A stretch of 46,291 bases of DNA from Cytophagales bacterium (GCA_013298215.1 JAAFKE010000030.1:1-46291); one strand, 5' to 3'. Positions 33,825 through 42,238 are shown, counted from the stretch's first letter. Translations and numbers: made by a program. Notes: generated by a model from the sequence alone, not told the origin.

Positions 33825-36800
33825 TCAATGCTCAGTGATAAAACTCGTTCTGGCCTGATGCAATCGACTGGCTTTCTGTGCTTTGCGCTCATACACTTTC
33901 TCAAAAATCAACGGAAAGATAAACAGCGTTAGGAGCGTTGAGCCAATCAGGCCGCCAATAACGACGATGGCCAACGGTTTTTGGCTTTCGGAGCCAATGC
34001 CCGACGAAACGGCGGCGGGCAACATTCCGAAAATGCCCATGAGAGCAGTCATCACCACGGGGCGAATACGGCTGGCCGTGCCTTCCAAAACGGCCTGGGC
34101 GAGCGGTAGTTTTTCTTGGATATTTTTCTTGAAAACTTCAATCATAATCACCCCGTTTTGGATACAAATACCAAACAAAGCAATGAAGCCAATGCCCGCC
34201 GAAATACTAAAATTGGTGCCCGTAACCAACAACGCCACCGAGCCACCAATGATGGCAAAAGGCACGTTGGTAAAGACCAGCCCCGCATCTTTGACCGACC
34301 CAAACATCAGATACAGAATAAAGAAAATGCCGATGAGGCTGATGGGCACAACTTGCAACAGCCGCTTAGAAGCCCTTTGTTGATTTTCAAAATCGCCTTT
34401 CCATTTCATCTCATAACCTTTTGGTAATGAACTTATTGTGGCGTTTACTTTTTGTTGGGCTTCGGCAATGGTGCTGCCCATGTCTCGGCCCCGAATCGAG
34501 AATTTAACGGCAATGAATCGTTGCATTTCTTCTCTAAAAATCAAACTCGGGCCCGTTTGGGTGTAAATGGTGGCAATTTCTTTGAGGGGAATGGAATTGC
34601 CTTGCAGCGTGGGCACCAAAATATTGCTGATGGCCTCGGCCGACTGCCGATATTGGGGCAAAAACCGCAACCGAATGTCAAATTTACGCTCGCCTTCGTA
34701 CAACTGGCTGGCCGCCTGGCCACCTACCGACATCGCTATCACGGCATCGGCATCGGCGGTGGTTACGCCGTAGAGGCTCATTTTTTGCTGGTCGAGTTCG
34801 ATGCGTAGCTCGGGTTGGCCGAGGTTCTGAATCAGCCCCAAGTCTTCAACGCCCCGCACGGTTTTGAGCGTACTTTCTATTTTTTTGGCTTCTTGTTCCA
34901 AAAACGCAAAGTCATCACCGTATAATTTGACCGCAATCGAGCCTTTCACGCCCGAAACGGCCTCTTCTACGTTGTCGGTGATGGGTTGCGAAAAGCCAAA
35001 ATTGATGCCCGAATAAGCCGCCAGTTTGTTTTGCATATTGCTCACCAACTGGGCTTTGCTTAGGCCGCTTTTCCATTCTTTTTGGGGGTAAATGTCCACC
35101 AAAAACTCAACGTTATAAAAACCCGTGGGGTCGGTGCCGTCGTTGGGGCGGCCCGCCTGCGATATTACTTTTCTCACTTCGGGGTAAGTTTCAAAAATAT
35201 GCCGTATTTCGTTGGAATATTTTACGGATTCTTCCAGACGAATGGAACGGGGCATCGAAGCCCGCACGTAAATTGAGCCCTCGTTGAGTTGGGGCAAAAA
35301 CTCCGTGCCGTGCAGCGAGAGCGTCCAAAGGCCAACTACGGTGATGATGCCCGCCGCAATAAACGTTTGGCGGGCGTGGTTGAAATTATACTGAAATAAC
35401 CGCAGCGACTGGCTGTTGATGGCCCGCACCACGAAATTTTCTTTTTCGGTAACGTTCTTGTTGAGCAACATACTCACCAACACTGGCACGAGCGTAAGCG
35501 TAAAAACCAACGCCCCCAACAAGGCCGAGCCGAGCGTCCAAGCCAAGGGCGTAAACATCTTTCCCTCTACTTTTTGGAAAGCAAAAATGGGGAGTAAAGC
35601 CACCAAAATAATGATTTTAGATGCAAAAATGGCCTTGCCCATTTCGGCCCCCGTTTTTTTGATAATACTCATTTTGGCCAAACGATTGAACTTGACCATG
35701 CCTACCTCGTGGGCTTTGTGGGCCAGCACCACCAGCAGCCCTTCGACCATCACCACCGTACCGTCAATGATAATCCCGAAGTCTACCGCGCCGAGCGAAA
35801 GCAGGTTGGCGTTCATGCCCAGGAGTTTCAAACAACAAAAGGCAAACAACAATGCCAAAGGAATTATGATACTGACAATGAGGCTGGTACGCCAGTCGGC
35901 CAAGAACAAAAGCACGATGAGCGTTACCAAAATAATGCCTTCCACGATGTTGTGCGACACCGTTTCGATGCAAAAATCAAGCAGGTTTTGTCGGTTATAA
36001 AACTCTTTTATTTTGACATCAGACGGCAAGATTTTACTGTTCAGTTCTGCTACTTTGGCGTTGAGGGCTTTGATAACCTCGCTGGTGTTTTCGCCCTTTC
36101 GCATCACCACAATGCCCTCCACCACGTCGTTGTTGTTTTCTCGGCCCACTTGCCCCATGCGCGGCATGGCCGATTCCAGCACTGTGGCCACGTTTTTGAC
36201 GTAAATGGGCGTGCCGTTGCGGTTTTCGATGAGGATATTCTGAATGTCGGGAATACTTTTTAGCAGTCCCAACCCACGCACCACAAAAGCTTGCGAACCT
36301 TTGGAAACCACATCGCCGCCCACGTTGATGTTTGAGTTTTGAATGGCCTTGAACACGCTCAGGGGCGTAACGCCGTAGTCGCTCAATAAAGCGGGGTTTA
36401 CGCTCACCTCGTAGGTTTTTACCTCGCCCCCAAAACTCACAATGTCGGCAATGCCTGGCACGCTCCGTAAATTGCGGTCAATAACCCAATCTTGAATCGT
36501 TTTGAGTTCGCGTGCCGTTTTGTTTTTGCTTTCCAAAGTATACCTAAAAACCTCGCCCGTTGGGCCGTAGGGCGGCTGGATTTCGGGGGCAATGCCGTCG
36601 GGTAAATCGGCACTTTGCAGGGCGTTGTTGATTTGCTGGCGGGCAAAATTGTTGTCCACACCGTCGTCGAACATAATCGTAACCACCGACAGGCCAAAAA
36701 GCGTGGTGCTACGCACGGAGGTCTTTTTCTGCACGCCATTCATGGAGGCTTCGATGGGGAAAGTAACAAATTTTTCGATTTCCTCCGCCGACCGCCCCGA

Positions 36801-36956
36801 CCACTGCGTAATGAGCGTAACTTGGGTGTTGGTTACGTCTGGGAAGGCATCAATGGGCGTATTGATAAAACTCACCACGCCGCCAACCGTAACGAGAGCC
36901 GTGAAGAAAAACACCGCAAAACGGTATTTTAGCGACAACGAGAGGATTTTTTTCAT
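33825..36956 (-). CDS. Heavy-metal RND efflux pump (CzcA/CusA family)
   Basis: A 1043-residue inner-membrane pump of the HME subfamily. The N-terminal I-N-T-P-I-D-A-F-P-D-V-T-N-T-Q-V and T-F-P-I-E are family signatures. TM4 carries Asp392, Asp398 and Glu405 in D-F-G-I-I-I-D-G-T-V-V-M-V-E, with the spacing of CzcA D402/D408/E415. This points to divalent cations (Co, Zn, Cd, Ni) more than Cu/Ag. Its adaptor and channel genes lie upstream on the same strand but are separated from it by an opposite-strand antitoxin/PIN pair. The spacer to that pair is only 41 bases and must hold any local promoter. Confidence 0.94.
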   Translation of the reverse strand: MKKILSLSLKYRFAVFFFTALVTVGGVVSFINTPIDAFPDVTNTQVTLITQWSGRSAEEIEKFVTFPIEASMNGVQKKTSVRSTTLFGLSVVTIMFDDGVDNNFARQQINNALQSADLPDGIAPEIQPPYGPTGEVFRYTLESKNKTARELKTIQDWVIDRNLRSVPGIADIVSFGGEVKTYEVSVNPALLSDYGVTPLSVFKAIQNSNINVGGDVVSKGSQAFVVRGLGLLKSIPDIQNILIENRNGTPIYVKNVATVLESAMPRMGQVGRENNNDVVEGIVVMRKGENTSEVIKALNAKVAELNSKILPSDVKIKEFYNRQNLLDFCIETVSHNIVEGIILVTLIVLLFLADWRTSLIVSIIIPLALLFAFCCLKLLGMNANLLSLGAVDFGIIIDGTVVMVEGLLVVLAHKAHEVGMVKFNRLAKMSIIKKTGAEMGKAIFASKIIILVALLPIFAFQKVEGKMFTPLAWTLGSALLGALVFTLTLVPVLVSMLLNKNVTEKENFVVRAINSQSLRLFQYNFNHARQTFIAAGIITVVGLWTLSLHGTEFLPQLNEGSIYVRASMPRSIRLEESVKYSNEIRHIFETYPEVRKVISQAGRPNDGTDPTGFYNVEFLVDIYPQKEWKSGLSKAQLVSNMQNKLAAYSGINFGFSQPITDNVEEAVSGVKGSIAVKLYGDDFAFLEQEAKKIESTLKTVRGVEDLGLIQNLGQPELRIELDQQKMSLYGVTTADADAVIAMSVGGQAASQLYEGERKFDIRLRFLPQYRQSAEAISNILVPTLQGNSIPLKEIATIYTQTGPSLIFREEMQRFIAVKFSIRGRDMGSTIAEAQQKVNATISSLPKGYEMKWKGDFENQQRASKRLLQVVPISLIGIFFILYLMFGSVKDAGLVFTNVPFAIIGGSVALLVTGTNFSISAGIGFIALFGICIQNGVIMIEVFKKNIQEKLPLAQAVLEGTASRIRPVVMTALMGIFGMLPAAVSSGIGSESQKPLAIVVIGGLIGSTLLTLFIFPLIFEKVYERKAQKASRLHQARTSFITEH

Positions 36957-36997
36957 TTCAAATTTTGTTTACTTTTACAAGAAAAATTATTGTAACA

Positions 36998-37207
36998 ATG
37001 ATTCAATTAGCCCCACAACCCCTTTCAAATCTTCAACTTGAACTTTTGAAACTCTACTCGACAGGTATTTCTGACGAGTATTTACTGGAATTGAAGGACT
37101 TAATTGCCCAGTTTTTGTTTGAAAAAGCCCGAAATCAAGCAGACCAGATTTGGGACGAAAAAGGGTATAGCCAAACAACGATAGACCAATGGTTAAACGA
37201 AGATTAG
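36998..37207 (+). CDS. Putative antitoxin of a PIN-type toxin pair
   Basis: A 69-residue acidic protein from ATG 36998, with no classic DNA-binding motif that I can assign. Sequence features are L-Q-L-E-L-L-K-L-Y-S-T-G-I-S-D-E, then A-D-Q-I-W-D-E-K-G-Y and a terminal W-L-N-E-D. Small proteins with this pattern often precede PIN-domain toxins in Bacteroidota and cyanobacteria. The toxin gene starts 3 bases after its stop, so they form one operon. It lies opposite in strand to the metal efflux genes on both sides. Its function as antitoxin is inferred from position. Confidence 0.7.
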   Translation: MIQLAPQPLSNLQLELLKLYSTGISDEYLLELKDLIAQFLFEKARNQADQIWDEKGYSQTTIDQWLNED

Positions 37208-37210
37208 ACC

Positions 37211-37624
37211 ATGCTCAAAGTTGTTTTAGATACTAATATTGTACTCAGTTGCGTTTCTCGTAGGTCGCCTTTTCATTTTATTTTAGAGGAATTTTTTCGA
37301 GGTAATTATGAACTCTTTGTTACGACTGAAATCCTTTTAGAATATGAAGAAAAACTGGCTTCAAATTTTAGCCAAGACGTAGCAGAAGTTACGCTAACGG
37401 CTTTGCTTTTGAAAAAGAATGTCAAAAAAATACAAGTTCATTTTGATTTGGAATTGATTAAAGATGACCTCGACGACAACAAGTTTGTAAACTGTGCTTT
37501 TGCTGCCAATGTCCATTATATAGTCAGTAACGATAGGCACTTTAACATCCTAAAAACCACTGACTTCCCTCGAATTAACTTGCTTAAAATTGACCAGTTT
37601 TTTGAGTTATTACACAATCAGTAA
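37211..37624 (+). CDS. PIN-domain toxin (putative ribonuclease)
   Basis: A 137-residue PIN nuclease of the 'toxin component, PIN family' (COG1569-like). Active-site acids are visible at Asp7 in V-V-L-D-T-N, Glu44 in L-L-E-Y, Asp89 in L-D-D-N-K-F-V and Asp109 in S-N-D-R-H. Such toxins usually cleave tRNA or mRNA and are neutralised by the upstream antitoxin. Base composition is AT-rich: one 60-base line inside it (37321-37380) is 33% GC against 53% for a line in the adjacent pump gene (36061-36120). It stops 4 bases before the end of the convergent adaptor gene. Confidence 0.88.
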   Translation: MLKVVLDTNIVLSCVSRRSPFHFILEEFFRGNYELFVTTEILLEYEEKLASNFSQDVAEVTLTALLLKKNVKKIQVHFDLELIKDDLDDNKFVNCAFAANVHYIVSNDRHFNILKTTDFPRINLLKIDQFFELLHNQ

Positions 37625-37628
37625 GACT

Positions 37629-38714
37629 TTACAACGCATTAAAAACAATCAACTGGTCGGAGAGCAGTACCTTCTCGTTGGCTTTTAGGCCGCTTTGAAT
37701 GAACACCTTTTCGCCCACTCGTTGATAAATCTGCACCTCTCTTTTTTCTAAATTGGTGGCCGAGTGGTACACCACCACGTAGTTGCGGTTGTTGTCAAAA
37801 ATGACAGCATCGTTTGGTACGCTCACCTCCTGCAAACCCTCGTCAAAACTCACTTTTATCTGGGCAAACATTTCGGGTTTGAGCAAAATATCGGCGTTCT
37901 GAATGCTAATGCGGGCTTTCATGGTTCGGGTTGTGGGGTCAATCAGGTCTTGAATTTTGTCAATCTTGCCCCTGAAAATCTTGCTTGGCAAGGCCAATAC
38001 CTTCACTTCTACCTCTTCGCCAATTTTGATTTTGGCAATATCGGCCTCGTATATATCGGCCCATACCTGCACCACCGACAAATCGGCGATGGTAAAAAAC
38101 GGTCCCGTTTGGGCGTTGTCGTAACTCAACTGGTTGCTGATGTTTGGGTTTTTCTCAATCACATAGCCCGAAATGGGGGCTTTGAGGGTATAAAGCGAGT
38201 TTCTGATGCCGTACAACGACGTAACTTCTTTGGCCCGTCTAACCCCGCCCGCTGCCCGTTTCACCTCGTTTTCGGCCAGTACCACGTCTTTCTCTGCCGA
38301 TAGCCCCAAGCGAGCCATGTCTTTGGTAACGGACAGGTTTTTTTCGTTGTTTTTCAACGTCGAAATGGCATCGTTTTGGTCCGACTCCGCACTGGCGGCA
38401 TCGGCACTTTTGATAATGGCCAGGGCTTGGCCTTTGCCTACTCTATCGCCCAGGTTGGCGTTGAGGTTTACGATGAGGCCGTCCACCAGCGGCGACACTT
38501 TTACCAGTTTTTCTTCGTAGGCACTCACTTTACCAGTCAGTTGCAGTTCGCTTTGCACCTCTTCGGCGTTGGCAGTGGCCAGTCTCAGGCGTTTTTGCAA
38601 AGTAGGCGACAGCGAAAAGGCGGTCTCGGTGGTGGCTTTTTGCTCCTGTGTGCAGCCCCCTAACCCCCAGAGGGGGAACAGAACAGCTAAAATCCATTTT
38701 TGGGAGGTATTCAT
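37629..38714 (-). CDS. Heavy-metal RND periplasmic adaptor (CusB/CzcB-like lipoprotein)
   Basis: A 361-residue adaptor. The signal peptide ends in the lipobox L-G-G-C with Cys21. Residues 13-20 (F-P-L-W-G-L-G-G) are encoded by a palindromic repeat (38654-38678). The body has the lipoyl/biotinyl motif G-D-R-V-G-K-G-Q-A-L and a helical hairpin with Y-V-I-E-K-N-P-N. An R-T-M-K-A-R-I-S-I segment of the barrel and a K-A-N-E-K-V-L-L-S C-terminus follow. It lies 76 bases after the OMF gene and was presumably once adjacent to the pump gene; the antitoxin/PIN pair now sits between them. Confidence 0.9.
   Translation of the reverse strand: MNTSQKWILAVLFPLWGLGGCTQEQKATTETAFSLSPTLQKRLRLATANAEEVQSELQLTGKVSAYEEKLVKVSPLVDGLIVNLNANLGDRVGKGQALAIIKSADAASAESDQNDAISTLKNNEKNLSVTKDMARLGLSAEKDVVLAENEVKRAAGGVRRAKEVTSLYGIRNSLYTLKAPISGYVIEKNPNISNQLSYDNAQTGPFFTIADLSVVQVWADIYEADIAKIKIGEEVEVKVLALPSKIFRGKIDKIQDLIDPTTRTMKARISIQNADILLKPEMFAQIKVSFDEGLQEVSVPNDAVIFDNNRNYVVVYHSATNLEKREVQIYQRVGEKVFIQSGLKANEKVLLSDQLIVFNAL
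38654..38678 (-). repeat. Palindromic G/C repeat, copy A, inside the adaptor signal-peptide coding region
   Basis: On the minus strand it reads TTCCCCCTCTGG directly followed by GGGTTAGGGGGC. This self-complementary, REP-like element is translated as F-P-L-W-G-L-G-G just before the lipobox Cys. A related copy lies 69 bases away in the opposite orientation. Confidence 0.6.
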
Positions 38715-38746
38715 GTTTTTTGTTATTTAAGTTTGTCAATTTTTAA

Positions 38747-38801
38747 TTCCCCCCTCTGGACGGTACGCCGCTGCGGGGATAGGGGGCTTTTAGGGGGCTT
38801 T
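38747..38801 (+). repeat. Palindromic G/C repeat, copy B, and overlapping AGGGGGCTTT direct repeat
   Basis: TTCCCCCCTCTGG (38747-38759) and GGGGATAGGGGGCT (38775-38788) correspond to the two halves of copy A, with 15 extra bases between them. AGGGGGCTTT occurs twice (38781-38790 and 38792-38801). The second copy encodes the last residues (K-A-P) and stop of the outer-membrane factor gene. Confidence 0.55.
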
Positions 38802-40043
38802 CCCCACCACAAAACTAAGCTGGTTGTAGGCCTGCACTCGGTTGTTTTGGAAAGTGTTGAATTGTTCGATATTTTGTTTGTAAGAATCCACAAAATCCAT
38901 AAATTCGACCAGCGAGATGGTTCTTTTCTGGTAGCCCTCCATCACGCCCGCCATGAGTTTGGTAAAGGTGGGGACGAATGTTTTGTCAAAATTTTGGTAC
39001 AAACCTTCGGTTTTTAGGGCTTGGTTATAGGCCGTAAAAACCTGATTGGTAACGTCCAACTGCGACTGTTCGTAGTATTTTCGATTGGCTTCTGTCTGCA
39101 TCGCCGCCGATTTGATGTTTCCTTGATTTTTATTAAAAAAGGGCAGGTTCATCGAAAGTGTAATTCCGTGGTAGTAGTTGGTATAGCCTCCCGCGTTGTC
39201 GTAGGTGTAGAGCACGTTGAGGTCGGGGGTTTTGAGGGCTTTTTGGAGTGCCAAATTGGCCGAAGCAAACCGCACGTTGCTTTCTTGCAGTTTCAAATCT
39301 TGGCGGTTGGTTTGGGCCATTTCGAGCAGTTGGGCCAGCGACTGTTTTCTTACGTCCAAGGCTTCGAGCGCGGCATCGTCTATTTGCGGCATTAGGTAAA
39401 TGTTGGTAGAAATACCCAGCAGCGTGCGTAAATCAGCTTGGTTTTGGGCAATGCCAAGTTCAAGGTTATTGGTCGAAGTTTGCAACGAAAACTGGAAAGA
39501 TTCCAGCCGAGCCACGTCTTTGAGCGGGGCGTTGCCGTCTTTGTTGAGTTCTTTGTAGGCCGTAACGAGTTTGCCAATGGTCTGAATTTCTTCCCGATAA
39601 ACCGCCAAAGTTCGCAACTGGAAGCCCAAATCGTAGAAATTCTGGTTGAGGCTGTACGTGAGCGTCCGAATCAAATCGTAAAACGCATATTCGCTTTGTT
39701 CCGCGTTTATTTTGGCCAGTTGAATGTTCTTGTTGCGTTTTCCTGCCAACAAAAACAACTGCTGGACCATGATGGCGTGCTGGCCAAAAGCCCCCACCAC
39801 CACATCGTTCACTTGGGCTTTGCGCGCCAGTAATCCTTGCTGAATGGCTACGTTGGGGTTGGGCAACAGCCCCGCCTGAATAATCTGCGCTTTTTGAACT
39901 TCGACGTTGTATTTTTGGGCCAACACCAACAGGTTTCGGTCGGTAAACTGCTTTTGGGCATCGGGCAACGAAAAACGGAGGGTATCTTGGGCCGAGGCGG
40001 CAATACTATACAAGCAAAGGAGGATAAGGCTGTACTTCATCAT
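38790..40043 (-). CDS. Heavy-metal RND outer-membrane factor (TolC family)
   Basis: A 417-residue periplasm-spanning channel. The cleavable signal (M-M-K-Y-S-L-I-L-L-C-L-Y-S-I-A-A-S-A-Q-D) has no lipobox, unlike the second system's channel. Long helical repeats with many Gln/Asn, the G-L-L-P-N-P-N-V motif and R-Q-D-L-K-L-Q-E-S-N-V near the middle are typical of CusC/CzcC-like OEP proteins. It is the first structural gene after the tandem TTAAA array. Its 3' end lies in a G-rich direct repeat, which supplies the final K-A-P residues and the stop. Confidence 0.9.
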   Translation of the reverse strand: MMKYSLILLCLYSIAASAQDTLRFSLPDAQKQFTDRNLLVLAQKYNVEVQKAQIIQAGLLPNPNVAIQQGLLARKAQVNDVVVGAFGQHAIMVQQLFLLAGKRNKNIQLAKINAEQSEYAFYDLIRTLTYSLNQNFYDLGFQLRTLAVYREEIQTIGKLVTAYKELNKDGNAPLKDVARLESFQFSLQTSTNNLELGIAQNQADLRTLLGISTNIYLMPQIDDAALEALDVRKQSLAQLLEMAQTNRQDLKLQESNVRFASANLALQKALKTPDLNVLYTYDNAGGYTNYYHGITLSMNLPFFNKNQGNIKSAAMQTEANRKYYEQSQLDVTNQVFTAYNQALKTEGLYQNFDKTFVPTFTKLMAGVMEGYQKRTISLVEFMDFVDSYKQNIEQFNTFQNNRVQAYNQLSFVVGKAP

Positions 40044-40064
40044 ATCTGAGCGATTTGAACGCTA

Positions 40065-40072
40065 CAAATATT
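40065..40072 (-). promoter_or_regulatory. AATATTTG -7-like box of the metal efflux operon
   Basis: On the minus strand this matches TAnnTTTG at all but the first base and lies 22 bases before the OMF start. The TTAAA array is directly upstream, at the position expected for an activator that replaces a weak -33 element. Confidence 0.35.
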
Positions 40073-40084
40073 TACACAGCCACC

Positions 40085-40123
40085 TTAAAAAAGGCTTTAA
40101 AGAAGGATTAAAATTGGCTTAAA
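40085..40123 (-). promoter_or_regulatory. Four TTAAA direct repeats: likely response-regulator binding array
   Basis: TTAAA starts at 40085, 40097, 40108 and 40119, i.e. spacings of 12, 11 and 11 bases, about one helical turn. The last three share a GG immediately upstream with one or two bases between (GGCTTTAAA, GGATTAAA, GGCTTAAA). PhoB/OmpR-family regulators bind such 11-bp tandem repeats. The array sits between the two-component terminator and the OMF promoter, so binding by the adjacent OmpR-type regulator is inferred. Confidence 0.6.
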
Positions 40124-40150
40124 AAATTAGAATGTGCCTGACGGCACATT
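40119..40150 (-). terminator. Hairpin terminator after the two-component operon
   Basis: AATGTGCC (40131-40138) pairs perfectly with GGCACATT (40143-40150) around a 4-base loop. On the minus strand it is followed by CTAATTTTTTAA, which is terminator-like. It lies 47 bases after the kinase stop. Its tail overlaps the last TTAAA repeat. Confidence 0.6.
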
Positions 40151-40196
40151 GGCTAAAAAGAAGTATAACCACAAACTCTAATCATTTTAACAAGAA

Positions 40197-41555
40197 TCAA
40201 AACCCCAGCACAAACCGATGCGCGTTGGGCTGGGTAAAATGATACGCAATATCGGCCCCGTGAAAATCTAAGATGCGCTTCACGATGCGTAGCCCCAAGC
40301 CCGACCCCACCTTGCCACGGGCGTTTTCGCCGCGCACAAAAGGCTCAAAAATTTTGCTCGCGTTTTGCTCAACAGCCTGCCCAGTATTGGTTAGTATAAT
40401 TTGTAAAACACTTGCTTCATCGGCTTGCTCAATTTGCACCTTTACTTGGTGGTTATCAGCGTACAAAGCCGCATTTTTTAATAAATTTATAAACACAATT
40501 GCTAAAAGCGAGCGGTTGGCTTCTATTTCTAATTCGGGAATATAGCCTTGGGTATCAGCAATTTCAAAACCCATCTGAAAGTCTGGAAATTGCTTTTTGA
40601 CCACTTTGTATGCATCAAAGATAACCTCATCAACGCGCACTTTTTTGAGTTGTTTTTTGGTGCTGGCTTGGGTTGTTTTTCCGAGCAGCAGCAAGGCTTG
40701 CACCAAATCGGCCATTTGTCCCACGTCGTTATTCATGCTTTTGAGGTAAGTCGTAGTGGCTTCTGAATGAGGCTGTTGCATTAAATTAGTGAGTTGTACG
40801 CGCAAGCGGCTAATGGGCGTGCGAAGCTCGTGTGAGGCGTTTGAGGCAAATTCTCGTTGGGCGACATACGCATTTTCGATGCGCCGCAACATCTGATTGA
40901 AGGACTTCGACAACAGGTTTATTTCATCTTTTCGGCGGCTTTCGGGTAGCTGGGTATTGAGCTCGTGGACGGTTATATCGGCAATTTTTTCTTGCAAAAC
41001 GTCCAAGGGTTTCAACAAGTGGACTACAATAAAAAAGGTAACAATCCAGACCAACAGACTTCCAACCAGAAAGACCAACAACAGCGTGTAGGCCAAATAT
41101 TGCAGTTTACTGTTGCCATATTTGTCTTCGGCGGCAATTAGTACGTAGTAGTTGCCCCTGTTAGACTGAAAATAAAGCCCGAGGAGGTCTTTGCCTTTTT
41201 TATTCTTAAAAAAGCGTTGCTTTTGCCTCAACGCTTTCAGATCGGCTGGGTCGTATTTCACAATTGCCTCGTCTATGCTGCTATAAATGAGCCGTTCTTT
41301 GTCGTCAAAAATTAGGGTTTTTTCGTTGTAAAGTTTGTGAATACTGTTGCGGCCAATGGTATTAAATAGCTGATTATCAATTTCTTTGGCTTTCATTAGC
41401 ACGTTCACATCGCTGAGGGCTTCCTCTTCGAGGCGGTCGCTAAACTCTTGAACGCGAAAGGCCGAAAACGAAAAATAGATAAATAGCACGGCCACGCCAA
41501 ACAGCAGCGAAAAAGCCAACCCGAGGTAAAGCGCCAGGCGTTGTTTGAGGTTCAT
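40197..41555 (-). CDS. Two-component sensor histidine kinase (metal-efflux sensor)
   Basis: A 452-residue membrane kinase. Spans at about 8-30 and 155-180 bracket a periplasmic sensor domain of about 125 residues. A HAMP linker (L-L-K-P-L-D-V-L) leads to the H-box with His242 in A-S-H-E-L-R-T-P-I-S-R. The ATPase domain has the N-box N-L-L-K-N-A-A-L-Y and G-box G-S-G-L-G-L-R-I-V. It overlaps the regulator stop (TGATG), so the pair is co-translated. Position next to a CzcA/CusA-type system suggests it senses periplasmic metal, as CusS does; no ligand residues could be assigned with confidence. Confidence 0.92.
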   Translation of the reverse strand: MNLKQRLALYLGLAFSLLFGVAVLFIYFSFSAFRVQEFSDRLEEEALSDVNVLMKAKEIDNQLFNTIGRNSIHKLYNEKTLIFDDKERLIYSSIDEAIVKYDPADLKALRQKQRFFKNKKGKDLLGLYFQSNRGNYYVLIAAEDKYGNSKLQYLAYTLLLVFLVGSLLVWIVTFFIVVHLLKPLDVLQEKIADITVHELNTQLPESRRKDEINLLSKSFNQMLRRIENAYVAQREFASNASHELRTPISRLRVQLTNLMQQPHSEATTTYLKSMNNDVGQMADLVQALLLLGKTTQASTKKQLKKVRVDEVIFDAYKVVKKQFPDFQMGFEIADTQGYIPELEIEANRSLLAIVFINLLKNAALYADNHQVKVQIEQADEASVLQIILTNTGQAVEQNASKIFEPFVRGENARGKVGSGLGLRIVKRILDFHGADIAYHFTQPNAHRFVLGF

Positions 41556-42238
41556 CAGATTTCTGCTTTGAGGTAATAGCCGTAGCCCGCGCGGGTATGA
41601 ATGAGTTTCGGACTGAAATTTTTATCAATTTTCTTTCTTAAAAAATTGATGTACACCTCAATCGTGTTGGTGTTGGTGTCAAACTGAATGTCCCATACTT
41701 GGTCGGCAATGGTTTGTTTGGACACCGTTCGGCCTTTTGCTTGTGCCAAAAAAACGAGCAACTGATACTCTCTCGGCGTAAGTTCGATGCGCTCTTGACC
41801 ACGTTTCACAATTTGCTCGCTGAGGTTGATAGTGAGGTCTTCAACTACCAGCAAATCGTCGGTGGTTTGGGGCTTGCCACTACGACGCAGCAAGGCCGTA
41901 ATGCGGAGATGCAGCTCGTCCAAATGAAAGGGCTTAGTCAGGTAGTCGTCGGCCCCAAAATCGAAGGCGTCGGTTTTGTCCTGAATGTCGCCGTAGGCTG
42001 TCAGCATCAAAATTGGGGTGGTTTTGTCGGTTTCTCTGATGCGTTTACAAACGTCTAACCCACTGATTTTCGGCACGTTAATGTCCAACAAAAACACATC
42101 GAAAGTAGCTTGACGTGTTTCTCTAAAAAACGTTTCACCGTCGAACACGCAGGCACATTCAAAGCCTTTTTGGGTGAGAAAAGTGCTGGTTTCTTTCGAC
42201 AACACGGGGTCGTCTTCGAGCAGTAAGATTTTTGGCAT
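41555..42238 (-). CDS. OmpR/PhoB-family response regulator
   Basis: A 227-residue regulator. The receiver has acidic E8-D9-D10, phospho-acceptor Asp52 in F-L-L-D-I-N, Thr in M-L-T-A-Y and Lys in L-T-K-P-F. The C-terminal winged helix (about 130-227) carries the family R-E-Y-Q-L-L-V-F-L-A and Y-I-N-F-L-R-K-K-I-D motifs and ends R-A-G-Y-G-Y. It is the first gene of the efflux block and is followed at once by its kinase. Its likely target is the tandem TTAAA array at 40085-40123. The 350-base region upstream holds an inverted repeat. Confidence 0.94.
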   Translation of the reverse strand: MPKILLLEDDPVLSKETSTFLTQKGFECACVFDGETFFRETRQATFDVFLLDINVPKISGLDVCKRIRETDKTTPILMLTAYGDIQDKTDAFDFGADDYLTKPFHLDELHLRITALLRRSGKPQTTDDLLVVEDLTINLSEQIVKRGQERIELTPREYQLLVFLAQAKGRTVSKQTIADQVWDIQFDTNTNTIEVYINFLRKKIDKNFSPKLIHTRAGYGYYLKAEI

